Source: Candidatus Saccharicenans subterraneus (GTDB taxonomy: Bacteria > Acidobacteriota > Aminicenantia > Aminicenantales > Saccharicenantaceae). Taken from it: a stretch of 64,000 nucleotides of DNA. The stretch covers positions 186,001 to 250,000 of the forward strand of contig QUAH01000001.1 of assembly GCA_003426165.1 (NCBI GenBank), given 5' to 3'. Both the position numbers and the translations under genes were made by a program. This document shows, piece by piece, positions 60,595-64,000 of this stretch. The notes below the pieces were generated by a model. It worked only from the letters and a program-made list of their open reading frames with translations, ran no database searches and was not told the origin of the DNA. Every line of letters begins with the position of its first letter. Within the stretch, counting starts at the first letter, position 1.

Positions 60595-62820
60595 GTGAAA
60601 AGATTGGCCTCATTCACGCTCGCCTTTCTGGCAATAATCATTTCCATGGGTCCGGGCCTTCTGGCCGCTCCCAGGAAGTTGATCTATCTTGATGCCTCGG
60701 TTCTGCCCGAGGGGCGCCTTTCGAGCTGGCGGAACCTGGGAACACTGGGGGGAAATTTCGTCCCGGTTTTCCGGACGCAGCCAACGGTAGAAATCGTCAA
60801 GAACCAGAAGGCTGTAAACCTGACGGCCGTGGATGTCCTGTTGCGCTCTACTTTTTCCCCGCCGGCCAGCCTGAACGGTCGGCAGCCGTTCACCCTCCTG
60901 GTCAGGGTCTTCATTCCTGAACTGGCCCAGAGAAGGACCATCCTGGCCTGGTCACAGCAGCCAGAGGCAGGAGCCATTTTTGGAATTGGCAAAGGACTTG
61001 ATGCTGCTTTTTCTCATTCGGACCGGGTCAAGCTCGGCTACCGGAATGGTTACCCCGAGCCCGGGGTCTGGCATCTCCTGGCTTTTGTCTATGACGGCAA
61101 ATCAATCCGGGTTTACGTGGACGGCTGGTTGAAGTCCGAAACCCCGGCCACGCTGTCCATCAAGCCGGACAGGTATTTTTATCTCGGGGGAGAAATCGCT
61201 GAGCGCTGGCCGCTCCCGGTGGACCCATTCAACGGTTACCTGGCCACCCTGGAGTTACTGGACGTGGCTTACAGCCCGCTGGAAATCTGGAACCTGGCCG
61301 GGAGAAAGGAGGCCATTCCCGTTTATCCCGAGGAAGGAGAAGTCGTTACCGCTCTGTCCGTTTCCTTGAGATGGCAGCCAGGAGATGAAAAAGCGGCTTC
61401 CTATGCCGTCTATTTCTCCAGCCAGAGAGACGAGGTGGAAAAGGCCAGCAAGAAAGCTCTGAAGGTAACCCTGGCTTCAACCGTTACCAGCTACGAGGTT
61501 TCTGACCTTAAACCGGGTCAGGCCTATTTCTGGCGGGTGGACCAGCTCGACAGCCGGGGACAGTTGCTGCAGGCCGGAATAGTCAGGCGGTTTTCGCTGG
61601 ATAAGGGACAGGCCAGGAATCCCGTTCCCCACCACCAGCATGGCAGCGTCAGCCGGGAGCTGAATCGCCTGAGCTGGACCCCTGGCCCCTGGGCCACTTC
61701 CCAGGATGTTTATTTCGGCCAGGACCCGAAAAAGCTGGAGAAAGCCAAACCGGTGGTCAGGGACCTGAAGCCCGAACTCAATTTCTTTTTTGTCCCGGAA
61801 AAAAACCTTAAGTTCGGGCAGAACTACTACTGGCGGGTTGACACCAGGAATGGCTCGCTGCCGGCTGCGCCGGGTGAGGTCTGGACCTTCCGGGTGCAGG
61901 ACCAGCCCGATGATGAGCAGATAACTTTCCTGGTGGCGGCCGACCTGCACTACGGGGGCTCCATGAACGCCAGGAAGATTAACCGGGAAATGGTCATGGC
62001 CATGAATGCCGTGGCCGGCCAGAACCTGCCGGAAGGACTGGGCCTTAAAGGAAAGGTGAACACGCCCCGCGGGGTGGTTGTTCTCGGTGATATTGTCGAT
62101 GACGGGAATTCTTCGGAAGTTGAGAAATTCTGGCAGGAGTACGTGGCCGATTTCGGGCTGAAGGGCGACCAGCTTCTGGCCTATCCGGTCTATGAGGGCT
62201 TCGGCGAGAACGATGGCTCTTCCGGCGGCCTGGTCAGGGCCAACCTCAGGAGCCGCAACCGTCTCCGGCCGGGGGTGAGAGGCATCTCGGCCGACGGCCA
62301 GCATTATTCCTGGGATTGGGGCAAGGTACACTTTGTTCATCTCAACCTGTATCCGGGAAGCGTGGGAGAAGAATACCTGAACATCTGGCGCCGGCGGGTC
62401 AGCGGGGATGCCCGCTATCCCAAGCACAGCCTGGAGTTCCTGGTTGAAGATTTGAGGAGAAACGTCGGCGGCAGCGGCCGGCCGGTGGTCATTTTCCAGC
62501 ACTACGGTTTCGATTCCTGGAGCGAGGCCTGGTGGACCCAGAAGGAACGAGCAGCTTTTCTCCAGGCTATCCAGCACTACAATGTCATAGCCATATTCTG
62601 GGGCCATGCTCACGTGGCCCAGAGCCTGAGCTGGAATGATATTCGTACCTGGGGTGTCGGGGCCTTTAACAATGACCCGGAGCCCGGGAACTTTCTGGTG
62701 GTCAGCTTAAAGATGGGACGCAGGAACGGACAGATGACAGTGGCCGTGAAGAAAATGAACGACTGGCTCTCGGCAGAAAAGATCACCTTCCCGGTACGCA
62801 AGGTCCCCAAGAGCAAATAG
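60595..62820 (+). CDS. Secreted LamG/Fn3-like metallophosphoesterase
   Basis: GTG start, signal peptide; concanavalin-like region; FWRVDQ repeats; AADLHYGG, VVLGDIVDDGN, FQHYGFD, FWGHAHVA motifs. Confidence 0.82.
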   Translation: MKRLASFTLAFLAIIISMGPGLLAAPRKLIYLDASVLPEGRLSSWRNLGTLGGNFVPVFRTQPTVEIVKNQKAVNLTAVDVLLRSTFSPPASLNGRQPFTLLVRVFIPELAQRRTILAWSQQPEAGAIFGIGKGLDAAFSHSDRVKLGYRNGYPEPGVWHLLAFVYDGKSIRVYVDGWLKSETPATLSIKPDRYFYLGGEIAERWPLPVDPFNGYLATLELLDVAYSPLEIWNLAGRKEAIPVYPEEGEVVTALSVSLRWQPGDEKAASYAVYFSSQRDEVEKASKKALKVTLASTVTSYEVSDLKPGQAYFWRVDQLDSRGQLLQAGIVRRFSLDKGQARNPVPHHQHGSVSRELNRLSWTPGPWATSQDVYFGQDPKKLEKAKPVVRDLKPELNFFFVPEKNLKFGQNYYWRVDTRNGSLPAAPGEVWTFRVQDQPDDEQITFLVAADLHYGGSMNARKINREMVMAMNAVAGQNLPEGLGLKGKVNTPRGVVVLGDIVDDGNSSEVEKFWQEYVADFGLKGDQLLAYPVYEGFGENDGSSGGLVRANLRSRNRLRPGVRGISADGQHYSWDWGKVHFVHLNLYPGSVGEEYLNIWRRRVSGDARYPKHSLEFLVEDLRRNVGGSGRPVVIFQHYGFDSWSEAWWTQKERAAFLQAIQHYNVIAIFWGHAHVAQSLSWNDIRTWGVGAFNNDPEPGNFLVVSLKMGRRNGQMTVAVKKMNDWLSAEKITFPVRKVPKSK

Positions 62821-62885
62821 CCCGCAGGTTTAATTTAGCGCAGGTAAGAAGTTCCGGCCTGGCCTCTTTTTCCGGTGCTGGTCAT

Positions 62886-63995
62886 CTATCTTTGGGTCTT
62901 AAATTTAAGGAAACCTCCAATGTTCCCGTAGTGTTCCAGCCGGGAGGGCGGGTTGACCTGAGTCAGAGGTATATTCTTGTTAAGGGCAATTTCTATGGCT
63001 TCATCCACCACGTCGGCCACGGGCTCGGTCTTGACCTTGCAGGTGGGACAGGTCTCCTCGTTAAGGAACAGGCCGTGACAGCCGGGGCAGACCAGACCCG
63101 GCTTGGAAAAGTTGTGGGTTACGAGCAGGTGCCGGATTTCGTGTGAATTTAACTTCCGGAGAGTATCGGCCAGTCCGGCCACCGCCCGTCCGCCCCGCTC
63201 CAGCTCGGCCACGAAGGCCTTGACCAGGCCGGCTTCCTCTTCCCTCTTGAGCCGATCTTCCAGGTCCAGGCATTCCTGAAGCACCCGGGAGGCTTCCGTG
63301 CCGGGCCGGGATTTAAGCCGGCCCTTGAGTCGGTCTTTAACATAGGTGTGGAACAGGGGTTCAAGCTGGGGGTAGAACTGGTCGTCACAGCCCAGGAACA
63401 GCCAGTCAAAATGATTCTGTTTCAGGATTTCAAAAGTTCTCTGGGCCGCTTTTTTAAAATGCTCCAGCAACAGGGCGTCTATATGGCGTTCGATCCTCTT
63501 GGATTCGTAACCTTCAAAGCCGCCTTTCTTGACCTTCTTGGGAACATCGCTGGTCAAACTATCCAGCAGTTTGATCTCACCCATGCGAATTTCGTACCAG
63601 GAGGCCTCCCGTCGGTTCACCAGGAAGGCGCACAATTTCTTGAATTTTTCCAGGATGGCCGACAGCGGCCTGGTGTAAAAATCAAAGTCCTGGATGAGCC
63701 TGTTTCTCGGTCCGTGAGGCAGTTCCAGCTCCTGCCAGATGCTCCTGGCTGAACAGCAAAAAATGGCCAGCCCGGGCGCTTTCCAGGAGTTCAGCCGGTT
63801 GGTGCAGAACTGGGAGATCTTTTCCAGGTCCTCCAGCAGGGATTTTTTGACTTCACGGGACAGGTCTCTTGTTTCCAATGTCAGCCTGGCCTGATTCAGG
63901 AGCCCCTTGTGGGCGGCATTGATAGCCTTGAGGGGCTGCCGGCTCTTGTCGGTGTCGAGGTAAAAACTGGTGGCCTGGTAAGGATGGGTTTTCAC
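62886..63995 (-). CDS. Bacterial eRF1/aRF1-like protein (baeRF-type), 5' end possibly beyond window
   Basis: SFYLDTDKSR..., GLAIFCC; SLTSDVPKKVKKGGFEGYESKRIERHID; CPGC..CPTC; DVVDEAIEIALNKNIPLTQVNPPSRLEHYGNIGGFLKFK. Confidence 0.75.
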   Translation of the reverse strand: MKTHPYQATSFYLDTDKSRQPLKAINAAHKGLLNQARLTLETRDLSREVKKSLLEDLEKISQFCTNRLNSWKAPGLAIFCCSARSIWQELELPHGPRNRLIQDFDFYTRPLSAILEKFKKLCAFLVNRREASWYEIRMGEIKLLDSLTSDVPKKVKKGGFEGYESKRIERHIDALLLEHFKKAAQRTFEILKQNHFDWLFLGCDDQFYPQLEPLFHTYVKDRLKGRLKSRPGTEASRVLQECLDLEDRLKREEEAGLVKAFVAELERGGRAVAGLADTLRKLNSHEIRHLLVTHNFSKPGLVCPGCHGLFLNEETCPTCKVKTEPVADVVDEAIEIALNKNIPLTQVNPPSRLEHYGNIGGFLKFKTQR

Positions 63996-64000
63996 CTGGG

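Overview
64 kb of a bacterial chromosome, gene-dense and moderately GC-rich. Codon usage and gene content would fit an Acidobacteriota/Aminicenantes-like anaerobe, but that assignment is inference only. I find no CRISPR array, prophage or transposon. Housekeeping genes include comF (partial), hsp20, rsmI, a split nitrilase + NadE pair, ligA, murB, murA, a PLP Cys/Met-metabolism enzyme, homoserine dehydrogenase, a eukaryotic-like citrate synthase, lemA/M48 protease, tRNA-Asp, tmRNA, amidase, der, rplM-rpsI-rpsB-tsf-pyrH-frr, an ECF sigma/anti-sigma pair, lolA-like, a XerC/D recombinase, and TetR-TolC-HlyD-RND efflux genes. The most interesting regions are: (1) 23354-36861, one tight collinear run encoding a Fdh-like molybdopterin subunit without an evident Mo-ligand Cys/Sec, HydB/HydG-like electron-transfer subunits, a hydrogenase protease, a group-4-type [NiFe] hydrogenase, and then RR/HK/RR-HK signalling genes; (2) 14179-17215, a locus of three predicted exported proteins headed by a Q/N-rich Ca-repeat protein with a textbook sigma54 promoter and paired upstream palindromes; (3) 62886-63995, a bacterial three-domain eRF1/aRF1-like protein with GGF where archaeal/eukaryal factors have GGQ; (4) a complete tmRNA with a readable AEPVAVAA tag. 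Protein names come from motif recognition by eye; no database search was run.
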